The notes: a model not told the origin generated them from the letters alone. Positions 1 through 9,800 are shown, numbered from the stretch's first letter. The stretch: DNA of 28,464 nucleotides from CAYNLK01 sp964398055 (GCA_964398055.1 CAYNLK010000075.1:1-28464); one strand, 5' to 3'. Program-made: numbers and translations.

Positions 1-3000
1 TTGGACTTAATTTTATTGAACTTGCCTTTTTGTCCAATTTTCGGGGTTCACTACAAGGTATAGAGTCCTCAACAGTTGAACAATTACTCAAACAGCTAAG
101 TTTTATAAGATATCGTGAGTCTGAAATTAGCTTTGTGTCTAGCACATTTCGGAAATTTGTGGCAGATAAGTTAAGACAAATTAAGGGTTTGGAAGGTGAG
201 GTTATCAACCTTATCGTAGATGAATTGTATCATAAACCGGATAATCAGGAATCCCGTAGAAATATTCCCATCTATTTAGAACAGCAGGGGCGTTATGATG
301 ACCTTCTTGAATATCTTTCCCCCGAACATTGTACAAGAGTTCTAGAAGACTCACAGACTGTAAGTCTCGTTCAGCAACATTTAGATTTGGGAATAGACAC
401 TGCGCTTAAACTGAGAAAATGGGGTGAGTTTGTACGATTCAGTATTCAGAAATCTATTGTTGCCGAACTCGACAGAGTCGATACTTGGCGCTCTGAAATT
501 GAGGCAAGGTTGGCTTTAAAGGATTACGATACTGCTCTTGCTTTGGCCTATGGTGCTACTCTTAAACAAAATCGTCTTCATCTTTTAGCAATAATTGCCA
601 AAAACAGGCATGAACACAATCTTGAACCAGACCAAGATTTAATGGAACAGATTCGCCTTTTATTTGATCAGATAGATTTCTCTTCTCTGGGCAAATATTC
701 AATTGATATTGCCTCAGATTTAATTTATTCGAATCAAGAACTTGCAATTCGATTAGTAGAGAAAGCTACAAAATCTGACACTGATGGTGATTCATCTGAC
801 TGGGCTTATGCAGGATTGTCTGTTGCAGCACTCAACGCTGCCAGAGAACAAAAGCAAATTACTGATACGATAGAAGTTATTCAATCACGCATAAAGAACC
901 CTGAAGCCCGTCGTTTTTCATCCACGGTTTCGTTGATGCTAGGAGATTACCCTGCCACTAGGGTCATTTCAGAAGCTAAGAAACTTGAGGATACAGGTGA
1001 TCAACTATTTTTGTTGCGTCTATGGGCAATGGAGAACCGAGAAAGGGAGGATGCAGCAGAGGTAGTCGATTTTGCGTACAATCTCGCTATTAGTCACACT
1101 GCGGCAAAATATGTGCCTACCCGAGATCTGCGTGCGTTAGCAACACCTCTGCCATTCATTAAAGATAAAGGTAAAGCGAGAGATTTAGTTAGTAAATTTA
1201 ATGGACAATTAGGCATAACTGAACGTTATGGCCCTACCGAAGATCACGTAAGGCTGCAATTACTACTTGCGTGGGCTGAAAGCAATTATGACTTTAGAGC
1301 TGCCCAACAACGAATTGAAGAGATTTATTACTTTGTAAGTGACATAGAAGATATAGTTGTCCGAACGGAATGTTTAGGACGACTGTTTAGCACCCTCGTT
1401 CGTGTCGATCCTGATAAACTGCTTGAGGCAGCCGATCGAGTCCATACGTTGGTGGAAGAAGAATTAAGAAACAACATAACAAAATTGTTAAGCGCTACCG
1501 CCGAGCATATTTACGCAACCCAAAGAGTTATTAAAGCGTTGGCCAAAACAAAACCTTCTATGGCATTAGAATTGGCAATGCAACTCAATACGGAATCTCG
1601 AAGAGACAAAGCGTTACTTGAGCTAATTGAGTCCGCAATTCGATTGCCAGCAGATAAACTTGATCTCGCTCCTATTCAAAAGGCTTGTGAGTCGATTGTT
1701 AATCCGAAACTTAAAGGTGTAGCCATCTTTAAAGTCATTATCCGTTTAGCCACCTTATCTGAAAAGACAACCCCTTTGCCAAAACCTTTAGTCCAGTCGG
1801 CGTTAACTTTCATAAACTCCATTGGTGAAATACAGGACGCTCAACCGCGTTGTAATGCCTATTGTATGGCATACTCTCTTTTAACCAACCAGAACTCTGA
1901 TAGATATTCAGAATTAGCATTAGATTTACTCGATCAATTAGATAAAACCTGGGTCGAGATTGATGTCAAATGGCTTAAAGTTGATGTCGGATTCAATATT
2001 GCCAAATCTCTGGCTGAGGATGCCCCAGAGAAAGCAAACGAATACTTAAGGCTGGCAGGGCAGGTTAGAAATGAATGCACTCTTGATAGCGATACCTCAG
2101 CATCAACCTATTTGCAATCTCTTAATCTTGTGATTAGAGCCTATGCAGGTTTACTTCCAAATCAACTTGATACACCTGAAGACTTAGAGTCACTAACTGA
2201 ACTGATTGCTAAAGTACCCTCATGTGGAGAGCAAGCAGGGTTATGGGGAGATCTTGCTCTCAGGTTATCTCTAAATGGACGTTTAAGTGAATGTGAACAA
2301 ATTGTTAATAAGCACATAAGGCCACTGCTGGCAAAGCTATCTAAAATTGATATTGGGTATCGAACTGAGACCATTGTTACTTTGGCACCAGTTCTGTATC
2401 GTGCTCATTCCCCCACAGCCCTTATCCAAATTTCAGAGTTATCACAACCAGCTAGAGATAGAGCATACGCGGAAATTTGTGATTTTTTATTGCAGCAACA
2501 GCCGCCGAAGGAACCTTATGATGACCTAATAGGTAAAGGGTATGACAATCTAACATACGAGAATACCATATCCATATGTGAGCTGCTAGCTAAAATGGAT
2601 AGTGATTGGCAGATATATCATTATATTTCATGTGTTGCTGACAGTATAATGTCTTCTCGAGGACGAGATCGTCTACCAAATGAACAGATATTAGATATAA
2701 TTAGTCGTTTTGAAAAAATTATCTTAAATAAACTCCCCGATCCTACAAAACGTCACATAATCCATGACGGTTATAAGATAGTTGCACAAGCAGAAGTAAC
2801 TCGTATTCGAGAGATAACTCGGGATAAGCCAAAATTGCAGGAATGGCTTGACTTGATTGAGGCAGCTCGTTTAATTCCAAATTTGTCTGACAAGTCACTT
2901 GTGTTGTTCATCATTGCAACACTTATGCCTTCAAGGGAATCTCAACAACGTCGGCTAGTCCTTGCTGAGGCGATGGAACTGGTTGAACAAATCCCAACAA

Positions 3001-4193
3001 CGTTCGATAAAATAGGGCGTTATGAAACATTTGCTCGTATGGTATATGAGATTGATAGAGTTGTCTTCAGAGATTGTCTCAGATTAGCGATGACACTGGC
3101 TACAAAAGAAGATGAAAATCCTGAATATTTTGCTATTCAACGTAGACTAATCGATCTTGCTAACAAAATCGATGAGGAGATTGCAGTTTCATTGGCTAAT
3201 TTGGTTGACGATGATCCAGTCAGAGCAAATGCAAAGAAAAATGTTCAGGATCATCTTCAACTTCTTAAGTTAAAGAAGCAGATGGCAGAATTATCTCCCA
3301 CTCCTGGATTTTCCTTACCCTCCTCCAGAGATGATTTCTCGAAAGCTGCATGGATGAATTTAGGTGGGTTGAATGCTGGAAGAATTTCTCCAGTCCACCT
3401 TGAGAATACCATTCCATTTATCCATGCATCCGCTGGTCTTCCATTAGACAAATCATTTCCTATCTTTGCTTGGGTTATAGAAAATGCGGTGCGGCGTTTT
3501 GCTAAAACCAATCAGGCTATAACATATCTTCGCCCAATGTACGAAGCTATGTTAATAGGCACTAGACTTTCTGAGAGAATGGTCACCCGTTCTGCGAAAT
3601 ATTTAGAGCAAGCCATACATTACACTGCCAAGTCATCAACTGGCGACAGCCTACTGGTTTTAAGCGGAGAACGAGAGAAAGCAATAGAATTTATAAAAAA
3701 TTGGTTTGCAAATAAAGTGCAGAATTATCTTAAAATACACGATCCATATTTTGGACCGAACGATTTGGAAATTTTGAAATTGCTTTCTTTGGAGAAACCG
3801 AACTGTAGAGTACAAATTCTGACCAGTCAAGAACATCAAGTTAGACAAAGAGTTTCAAGACCGTGGGAAGAAGCCTATCGTACTTTCTGGCGTGTTCATA
3901 TCTCGGAACAAGATCCACCTGATACTGATATTGTGATAATCGGTACAGAGTCTGGGAAGTCGCCTATTCACGATCGTTGGTGGCTGACTGAGAGTGCTGG
4001 AATTAGAATTGGCACTTCGCTAAATGGATTGGGTGGTGTGAGAGTGTCCGAGATTTCGGAATTATCTCAAGATGAATTGCAGGAGCGACTAAAAATCGTG
4101 GACCAATATTTATTTGGCTATATTCGAGAACATAATGGGACAAAGTTATTTCGCTGGCAATTTCCATTGGTTTCTCCTCCAGGAATAAGTTAA
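1..4193 (+). CDS. Large helical-repeat protein with C-terminal phospholipase-D-like domain (5' partial)
   Basis: The frame is open from base 3, with no stop before the first possible start (TTG at 30) and no Shine-Dalgarno there, so the true start lies outside the window. About 1390 residues are visible. Most of the chain is helix-rich with TPR/HEAT-like character and no obvious catalytic motif. Counting from base 30, residues about 1220-1370 look like a phospholipase-D/MIT_C-type fold: a strand ending IHDPYFGP near residue 1236, then IHDRWW (His1314, Asp1315, Arg1316), then IGTSLNGLGG. Families with this HDR-x-x terminal domain often sit at the end of large bacterial conflict or STAND-type proteins, with the NTPase at the N-terminus; that part would be off the window, so a defence role is inference. 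The DNA is AT-rich (20 G/C in bases 61-120), unlike the GC-rich remainder, which suggests transfer. No terminator is seen after it. Confidence 0.75.
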   Translation, partial: GLNFIELAFLSNFRGSLQGIESSTVEQLLKQLSFIRYRESEISFVSSTFRKFVADKLRQIKGLEGEVINLIVDELYHKPDNQESRRNIPIYLEQQGRYDDLLEYLSPEHCTRVLEDSQTVSLVQQHLDLGIDTALKLRKWGEFVRFSIQKSIVAELDRVDTWRSEIEARLALKDYDTALALAYGATLKQNRLHLLAIIAKNRHEHNLEPDQDLMEQIRLLFDQIDFSSLGKYSIDIASDLIYSNQELAIRLVEKATKSDTDGDSSDWAYAGLSVAALNAAREQKQITDTIEVIQSRIKNPEARRFSSTVSLMLGDYPATRVISEAKKLEDTGDQLFLLRLWAMENREREDAAEVVDFAYNLAISHTAAKYVPTRDLRALATPLPFIKDKGKARDLVSKFNGQLGITERYGPTEDHVRLQLLLAWAESNYDFRAAQQRIEEIYYFVSDIEDIVVRTECLGRLFSTLVRVDPDKLLEAADRVHTLVEEELRNNITKLLSATAEHIYATQRVIKALAKTKPSMALELAMQLNTESRRDKALLELIESAIRLPADKLDLAPIQKACESIVNPKLKGVAIFKVIIRLATLSEKTTPLPKPLVQSALTFINSIGEIQDAQPRCNAYCMAYSLLTNQNSDRYSELALDLLDQLDKTWVEIDVKWLKVDVGFNIAKSLAEDAPEKANEYLRLAGQVRNECTLDSDTSASTYLQSLNLVIRAYAGLLPNQLDTPEDLESLTELIAKVPSCGEQAGLWGDLALRLSLNGRLSECEQIVNKHIRPLLAKLSKIDIGYRTETIVTLAPVLYRAHSPTALIQISELSQPARDRAYAEICDFLLQQQPPKEPYDDLIGKGYDNLTYENTISICELLAKMDSDWQIYHYISCVADSIMSSRGRDRLPNEQILDIISRFEKIILNKLPDPTKRHIIHDGYKIVAQAEVTRIREITRDKPKLQEWLDLIEAARLIPNLSDKSLVLFIIATLMPSRESQQRRLVLAEAMELVEQIPTTFDKIGRYETFARMVYEIDRVVFRDCLRLAMTLATKEDENPEYFAIQRRLIDLANKIDEEIAVSLANLVDDDPVRANAKKNVQDHLQLLKLKKQMAELSPTPGFSLPSSRDDFSKAAWMNLGGLNAGRISPVHLENTIPFIHASAGLPLDKSFPIFAWVIENAVRRFAKTNQAITYLRPMYEAMLIGTRLSERMVTRSAKYLEQAIHYTAKSSTGDSLLVLSGEREKAIEFIKNWFANKVQNYLKIHDPYFGPNDLEILKLLSLEKPNCRVQILTSQEHQVRQRVSRPWEEAYRTFWRVHISEQDPPDTDIVIIGTESGKSPIHDRWWLTESAGIRIGTSLNGLGGVRVSEISELSQDELQERLKIVDQYLFGYIREHNGTKLFRWQFPLVSPPGIS

Positions 4194-4214
4194 CAATCTT
4201 TGATTTATTGCTAA

Positions 4215-4313
4215 AATGCCAGGGTTATAGAAACTGTTGCCAGGAATGCTGGATTGGATGTGACCCTCTTTACTGATCAAGAGCAAGCTGTGACCCATTT
4301 GTTATGGGATTGA
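4215..4313 (+). pseudogene. C-terminal remnant, STAS/SpoIIAA-like
   Basis: A frame open from 4215 (just after TAA at 4212-4214) to TGA at 4311-4313 has no start codon. It encodes about 32 residues including AGLDVTLFTDQEQAVTHLL. This has the look of the last helix-strand-helix of STAS/SpoIIAA-like proteins, where a phrase such as VRVFTDEEEALAWL is typical. Only the tail remains, and it begins 22 bases after the AT-rich gene ends. That fits a gene cut by insertion or deletion at the border of the acquired segment. The family call rests on a short match and is tentative. Confidence 0.4.
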
Positions 4314-5005
4314 CCAAGTTGACGACCATCGAATTCGACCATCTTTTCATCCTTACCTCTGCGAGCGCGCCAGAAGTCGATCAGTTGGTCGAATTCGGCT
4401 TGAGCGAGGGGCAGCGGAATATCCATCCGGGGCAGGGCACCACCTGCCGCCGAATTTTCTTTCACAACGCTATGCTGGAATTTTTGTGGGTGAGCGATGA
4501 GTCAGAAGTGCGCAACGAGATCATTACGCCAACCCGGCTGTGGGAACGGTCCCGCTACCGGCAAAGCGGCTACTCGCCCTTTGGCCTCTGCGTCCGGCCG
4601 GTGATGAGCAAGGGCCGGGGAGATCAAACCGGGCTTCCCTTTGCCACGTGAGCCTACAAGCCACCTTATCTGCCCGATCACCTGCAAATTGACGTAGCTC
4701 AAAACGAAGCCAATCCGGCTGAACCAATGCTTTTTTGTATTCCGTTTGGCGGCCGGCCGGACCGGTATCCGGCTGAAAAAGCCCAGCCAATCATTCATCC
4801 CAGCGGCTTGAAAGAAATCACCGGGCTAGAGTTCACCGGCCCGAACCTTGCCGCAAAATCGACCGCGCTAGAAGCCCTTGAACGTATCGGCTTTTTTGCC
4901 TTTGCCGGTGGGCCAGAGCATCTGGTTGAAGTTACCTTTGATCACGCCAACAGGGGTAAATTGGCCGATTTTCGGCCCAACTTACCCCTGCTGTTTCATT
5001 GGTGA
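4304..5005 (+). pseudogene. VOC/glyoxalase-like protein interrupted by in-frame TGA
   Basis: One frame runs from ATG 4304 to the TGA at 5003-5005 with a single internal stop, TGA at 4649-4651 (codon 116). The first half begins MGLTKLTTIEFDHLFILTS, typical of the opening strand of glyoxalase-like VOC proteins, and includes GTTCRRIFF and MLEFLWV. The second half begins AYKPPYLPD and ends FRPNLPLLFHW. In relatives as I know them the junction reads T-W-x-Y-[RK]-P-P-Y-L-P, so the stop most simply replaces Trp (TGG to TGA). TGA ends other genes in this window, so recoding is unlikely. It is either a fresh pseudogene or a sequencing error. Substrate unknown. It converges on the exporter gene, whose end is 15 bases away. 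Confidence 0.7.
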
Positions 5006-5020
5006 AGTCAGATGAACCGG

Positions 5021-5941
5021 CTATGATGTCTTCAGCGCCAACCGGACTGACCGGCGCCCGCCCCGCGCCTTGAAGATACCGTTGACCACCAGGATACCCA
5101 GCAGCACCAGGGCAGAACCCAGGTAAGCGTTCCAGCCAAGTTGCTCGTTGAGGATAATTACCCCCAGAACCATCCCGACGATGGGGACCAGGTACGTTAC
5201 TGTGGAAAGAACAGTCGCCGGAATTGACTCCATCGCCCGGAAATAGAGCACAAAAGCCAACACCGTGCTAAAAATGGTCAACAAAAGGAGCGAGCCAATG
5301 GCGTTCCATGAGGGCAGCGCCAGGGTGTACGGCTGTTCGATCAGCAACGCCAGCGGGGCCAAAAAGATGGCCGCCGTCGTCAGTTGGGCCGTCGGACCGA
5401 CCAGGGACGGCAGGCCGCGCAGAAACTTGTGACTATAGAGGATCCCGCCGCCGTAGCACAGGGCCGCGGCCAGGCTGGCCAGCAGCCCCCACATCGTTGC
5501 TTGCACGCCGCTCCCCAGCGCCGGGCCGAACAACGTTACCACCCCCACAAAGCCGATCATCACCCCGACCGCTTTGGTTGGGGTGAGACGATCGTTGGCC
5601 GTGGTAAAGTGGGCCAGCGCCAGCGTAAAGAGTGGGGTGGCGCCAATCAAAATGGCCGCCAGGGCGCTATCGATGTACAGTTCGCCCCAACTCAACAGGA
5701 CGTAAGGCAACGCATTGTTCAATAGGCCGCTAATGGCAAAATGTTTCCAAATCAGGCCAGGTTGGGGCAGTTTTTGGCCCTCCATTCTCAGCAAAAGGTA
5801 AAGCAATACCGCGGCCAGGGTCACCCGAATCGCCACGAGTGTTAGCGGGGGGATCTCCACTACCGCCACTTTGACAAACAGGAACGACGGTCCCCACAAG
5901 CTGGCCAGCGCCAGCAACCAGAGAAAAGTCTTGAATTTCAT
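5021..5941 (-). CDS. EamA/DMT-family membrane exporter
   Basis: A 306-residue, very hydrophobic protein with about ten membrane segments in two similar halves. Each half has the EamA pattern: LASLWGPSFLFVKVAV near the N-terminus, then a second repeat from about residue 150 with LLASLAAALCYGGGILY, followed by VPIVGMVLGVIILNEQL, the usual DMT end signature. Family members export metabolites or amino acids; the substrate cannot be told. I place the start at ATG 5941 rather than an upstream in-frame ATG at 5980, because GGAGGT lies five bases before 5941. It may be the last gene of the unit starting at 6693, but 151 bases with a strong palindrome separate it from the gene upstream. Confidence 0.9.
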   Translation of the reverse strand: MKFKTFLWLLALASLWGPSFLFVKVAVVEIPPLTLVAIRVTLAAVLLYLLLRMEGQKLPQPGLIWKHFAISGLLNNALPYVLLSWGELYIDSALAAILIGATPLFTLALAHFTTANDRLTPTKAVGVMIGFVGVVTLFGPALGSGVQATMWGLLASLAAALCYGGGILYSHKFLRGLPSLVGPTAQLTTAAIFLAPLALLIEQPYTLALPSWNAIGSLLLLTIFSTVLAFVLYFRAMESIPATVLSTVTYLVPIVGMVLGVIILNEQLGWNAYLGSALVLLGILVVNGIFKARGGRRSVRLALKTS

Positions 5942-6012
5942 TATTGACCTCCGACAGGTGAATTTTTTGGGAGTCAGCATCAGTCAGCGACATTCGCCGC
6001 CGCTGGAAAAAA

Positions 6013-6047
6013 TTCGTAGGGGCGAACGGCCTGTTCGCCCCTACGAA
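6013..6047. repeat. Extragenic palindrome, 15-bp arms
   Basis: A perfect inverted repeat: arms at 6013-6027 (core GTAGGGGCGAAC) and 6033-6047, loop of five bases. It lies between two minus-strand genes. Palindromes with this GTAGGGGCGAAC core recur as dispersed repeats in many Chloroflexota and cyanobacterial genomes in my knowledge. It could also act as a terminator or processing site between the small-protein genes and the exporter. There is no T-tract immediately after it on the minus strand. Confidence 0.75.
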
Positions 6048-6092
6048 AATTCATTCTCCCGGCAATAGGCTAAGCGCCGCTGACTCGTTTGA

Positions 6093-6446
6093 CTATTTGG
6101 ACTCCCGCGCCCCGCCCAACAGGCGTAACCACAGCTCCGCCTCCCAATGGGTCACCAGTGGTTCAACAAAGGCACGCTCGGGCTTGCCTTCGGTGTCAAC
6201 CCGGCCGTTGCCATTGGTTGCGCCGCTCAGGATTTGCAGCCAGTAATCGGGTTTAAATTGAGACCCAACCGGTTGAGCCGCAACATATTCGGCTTGCTTA
6301 TGACCGTTTTGGGCCAGGCCCGCCCCGTGGGGCGCCCCGCTCAATAACCGGAGCCAATAGGCTGTATTGAAAACGGTCTTGGCTTGTTCAAAGGTTCCAG
6401 CTTTCCCTTGAATGTTTACCTCAGCTACTTGGATATCACCGTACAT
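6093..6446 (-). CDS. Small protein with three WLxLLxG repeats, function unknown
   Basis: A 117-residue protein that I do not recognise. Its distinctive feature is one short motif repeated three times about 38 residues apart: AYWLRLLSGAPHG, DYWLQILSGATNG and LWLRLLGGARES. The segments between are polar and rich in Gly, Gln and Asn. There is no signal peptide, membrane segment or cysteine. The start is taken at ATG 6446, preceded by AAGGGGG at a good distance; an ATG at 6470 has no such site and would overlap the gene upstream. It is 13 bases downstream of the 77-residue gene, so both are surely one transcript driven by the promoter at 6751. The aromatic-leucine motifs may be short amphipathic helices for self-assembly or partner binding; that is inference. 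Confidence 0.7.
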   Translation of the reverse strand: MYGDIQVAEVNIQGKAGTFEQAKTVFNTAYWLRLLSGAPHGAGLAQNGHKQAEYVAAQPVGSQFKPDYWLQILSGATNGNGRVDTEGKPERAFVEPLVTHWEAELWLRLLGGARESK

Positions 6447-6459
6447 TGTTGTTTCCCCC

Positions 6460-6693
6460 TTAACATCCATGTGATGAACTATCTCTGGCCAAAAAAACCG
6501 GTCTGGCCAGATTGAACTGGATCAGAAGTTTTACTTGCTGACCGGCGCCGATTACACTGCGGCTGATCCGCTGCAGCCAACCGGGTTGGCTTCGTTCAAG
6601 CTCTTGTAAGAGCCGGCGGCGTTCAGCTCTTTGCATTAAATCCTGCTGTTGCAGCCTCGCTATTTCCAACAAGGCATCGGGTTGGGATAACAT
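6460..6693 (-). CDS. 77-residue helical protein, function unknown
   Basis: Unrecognised family. The N-terminal half is charged and helical (ALLEIARLQQQDLMQRAERR), probably coiled coil. It is followed by GWLQRISRSVIGAG, an amphipathic stretch, and a short tail. ATG 6693 is chosen because AAGGAG precedes it at six bases. The frame stays open upstream to 6855, but the TATAGT -10 box at 6751-6756 lies inside that extension, so the extension is not coding. It is the first gene of the unit controlled by the heptamer array at 6766-6808 and is followed after 13 bases by the WLxLLxG protein. A short charged helical protein also comes first in another unit under the same operator (24032-24232), although the two sequences show no clear similarity. 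Confidence 0.65.
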   Translation of the reverse strand: MLSQPDALLEIARLQQQDLMQRAERRRLLQELERSQPGWLQRISRSVIGAGQQVKLLIQFNLARPVFLARDSSSHGC

Positions 6694-6750
6694 GGTGCTC
6701 TCCTTTCTGGCACTCCCCTCACTGTTCGTTTGACGAACAGTTATGCCCTT

Positions 6751-6808
6751 ACTATACCGCTCAAGCGCACCACAAACGTAATCCAAAAGCGCGCCAGAAA
6801 GCGCACCA
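6751..6808 (-). promoter_or_regulatory. SARP-type operator and promoter A (12-bp heptamer array + TATAGT)
   Basis: Minus-strand -10 TATAGT at 6756-6751, with no good -35 box. Nine bases upstream begins a heptamer array at an exact 12-bp pitch (plus-strand positions): TGGTGCG at 6766-6772, a degenerate GGATTAC at 6778-6784, TGGCGCG at 6790-6796, TGGTGCG at 6802-6808. SARP activators bind direct heptamer repeats abutting the -10, and this matches that design. The same layout recurs at 12500, 24293 and 28263. Confidence 0.8.
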
Positions 6809-6820
6809 TAACGCATCTTA

Positions 6821-6848
6821 TTGATAATTTTGCTATTGCTGGTATAAT
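6821..6848 (+). promoter_or_regulatory. Sigma-70-type promoter of regulator R1
   Basis: TTGATA at 6821-6826 and TATAAT at 6843-6848 with a 16-base spacer; TG one base before the -10 gives an extended -10. It lies 23 bases before ATG 6872. The heptamer array A is immediately upstream of the -35, so the protein bound there could also regulate R1. Confidence 0.8.
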
Positions 6849-6871
6849 CAGCCATAGGGTGAGGAAGTCTG

Positions 6872-9800
6872 ATGCTGGAGTTGAAGCTTTACCTATTTGG
6901 TCCCCCGCGGGTCGAGCTGGCTGGCGCGCCGGTTGACCTAAAACGGCGGCGGGTGCTGGCGTTGTTGATTTATCTGGCTATGAGCGGGCAGCCCCACAGT
7001 CGGGACGCTTTGGCGGCGATGTTCTGGCCGGATTATGATCAAAGCCGGGCCCGCGCTTACTTGCGCCGAGACCTGGCGACGCTTAACACCAGCCTGGTCA
7101 GTGAGTGGCTCCTCACCGACCGGGACATCGTTGAGCTTAAAAGCGATTTTTGGCTGGATGTGGCCCAGTTTCGCCAATACCTGGCCGGCTGCCAACCTCA
7201 GGCCCGGTCGCCGCAAGCCATTGCTCCCGATTGCCTGGCCGCTCTCACCAAAGCCGCGGCCCTCTATACCGCCGATTTCCTGGAGGGCTTTACTCTGCGC
7301 GACAGCCCGGCGTTTGACGAATGGCAATTTTTTGAAGCAGAAGGCTTGCGCCAGGAGCTGGCCGCGGCTCTGGAAAGGTTGGTGCAGGGACACAACGACC
7401 AGGGAGAATTTGAAGCAGCCATCCCTTACGCCCGCCGGTGGGTGGCCCTTGACCCTCTGCATGAGCCGGCTCAACGCCAATTGATCCAACTATACGGCCA
7501 GGCCGGCCAGGTGGCCGCAGCGATGCGCCAATATGAGGAGTATGTCCAACTGTTAGAGCAGGAGCTGGGCCTGCCGCCTGACGAAGAAACAACGACCCTG
7601 TACGAGGCCATCAAAGCCAAACGCCTTTTGGCCCCTCACCTCAAAACAGAACAACGAACGGGCGAATTGGTTCCTCAACTATCAATAGAGCAGCGTGTTG
7701 CTACCGGACCGGCTCATCCCCGGCCATCAAAGCCGGCTTCGGGCCGTTTGGAGCCGCGCCAGAACCTGCCGGCGCCAACCAGCCTCTTTATCGGCCGCGC
7801 TGAAGAATTGGCCGAAATAAATCGACTGCTGGTCGAGGAGCCGGCTTGCCGGCTGTTGACCCTGCTGGGGCCGGGCGGTATCGGCAAAACCCGGCTGGCC
7901 CTGGCCGCCGCCGCGGCTGCGGTCAACCACTTTCCCCACGGCGTCTATTTTGTCCCGCTGGCGTCTGTCAGTGAGCCGGAGTTCATCGGCCCGGCGATCA
8001 TTGCTGCTCTCAACCTGACATTGCACGGCGGCAAAGAACCCAGGGCGCAACTTTTGCATTTTTTGCGTAACAAAGAGCTGCTGCTGGTGGTCGACAATTT
8101 TGAGCATCTCCTGCCCGCGCCGGTCCAAAACTCTGGCCACGGCCAGGCTCTGATTTCCGAGATTCTGGCCATGGCGCCGGCAGTTAAGCTGCTCATCACC
8201 TCCCAGGAGCGGCTAAACCTGGCCGAAGAATGGAGCTACGAGGTGAAGGGACTCAAGTTTCCAACCCTGGCGGAACCTTATCCCGAACATCGCGAAGCCA
8301 TCGGGCGCTACAGCGCCATTCATCTGTTTACTGAAGCCGCTCGCCGAGTCGAGGCCAGCTTTACCCTGGCAGCTGAGGATATCCCGGCGGTGGTGCAAAT
8401 TTGCCGCCTGGTCGACGGGTTGCCGTTGGGGTTGGAGTTAGCCGCGTCGTGGGTGCGCTCCATGAGCTGCCAGGAGATTGCCCACGAGATCGAACGGAGC
8501 TTTGATTTTTTGACAACCGCCAAACTGCCTATGCCAGAGCGACATCGCAGCCTGCGGGCAGTTTTTGAGCAAGCCTGGCAACGGCTGTCTGAGGCCGAAC
8601 AGCGGGTCCTGAGTGGGTTGTCGCTATTTAGGGGTGGCTGTCGCCGCGCGGCCGCCGAGGCGGTAACCGGCGCCACCCTGCCTCAACTGGCCTCGTTGGT
8701 AGAGAAGGCGCTCCTGCACCGGACTGAAAGCCACCGGTTTGAACTCCACCAATTGATCTGCCAGTTTGCCCTGGAGCAATTACGGGCTAACTCAGTCCTG
8801 TATGAACAGATTCAGCTTCAGCACAGCGTCTACTATACTTCCTTTCTCCACCAACAAACGGAAAATCTAAAAGGCAGCCGGCAAAAAGAGGCTTTGGCGG
8901 AAATTACCAACGATATCGACAATATCCGGGTCGCCTGGCGGCAGGCGGTTGATCGCCGGGACGTGGTCGCTCTGGAAAAAGCGGCTACCTGTATGTGGCT
9001 GTTCAGCGAGCTGCGCAGCGCCTTTCACGAAGGCGAAGCCGCTTTTCAGCAGGCTGCGGCCAGCTTAACGACTCCCGCTACACCGGCTTCTGGAAGCGTG
9101 GCTCTGACCGGCTTTCTGTTGGCGGGTCAGGGTTATCTGGGGGCCCAACGGGGTAAGTTGCGCGAAGGTCGGATGCTGATGGAACAGGGGCTGGCCCTGT
9201 TACAACAAGCCGATCCACCGGACCGGTTCAAAGAAGCTTTTGCCCGGCTGTGGCTGGCCTGGGTTCTCCTGACCCAGGGCAAGTACGCCGATGCAAAACT
9301 GGTTGGTCAGGAGAGCTTGACCTTTTTTACTGAGGTGGAAGATCGCTGGGGCGTGGCGGCCTGTTTTCAACTGCTGGGGGCGGCGGCCTACCGCCGCGGC
9401 CGGTTGGCTGAGGCCGAACAAATGCTAACCGGCTGCCTGATCATTTGCCAGGAAATCGAAGAGCAGGGCTTTGGCTACTGGGCCAGACTAAACCTGGCGC
9501 TGGTACTGACCGCGCTGGGGGCCTATACTCAGGCCAAACAGTTACTTGAAGAGGCTCTCCACATCAGCCAGGGGCTCAATCATCCGATCGGGCTGGCCTA
9601 CGCCCAGCGTGAACTGGGCAATCTGGCCATCAGTCGCGGCGACTACAGCCAGGCTATCCAGATCATCCAACAGAGTGTGGCCATGCTGGAAGAGATTGGT
9701 AGCAGCTGGTATCTCGGCTCAACGCTAATCTATCTTGGTTTGGCTCAGCGCTTGCAGGGTAATCTTGAGGAAGCCGAACGATTATCCCTCCAAAGTCTGG

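Noticed and set aside
4649..4651. TGA as tryptophan or selenocysteine
   Set aside because: TGA is the normal stop of R1, R2 and R3. No selenocysteine hairpin was noticed, and the family has Trp rather than Cys or Sec at this place.
4502..4798. Two overlapping antisense frames opposite the VOC gene
   Set aside because: They are low-complexity translations with no start signals; the plus-strand VOC signature explains the region.
6766..6808. Heptamer array as a CRISPR or simple tandem repeat
   Set aside because: The units are 7 bp on a 12-bp pitch with a fixed distance to a -10 box in four places, which fits an operator and not an array of spacers or slippage repeat.
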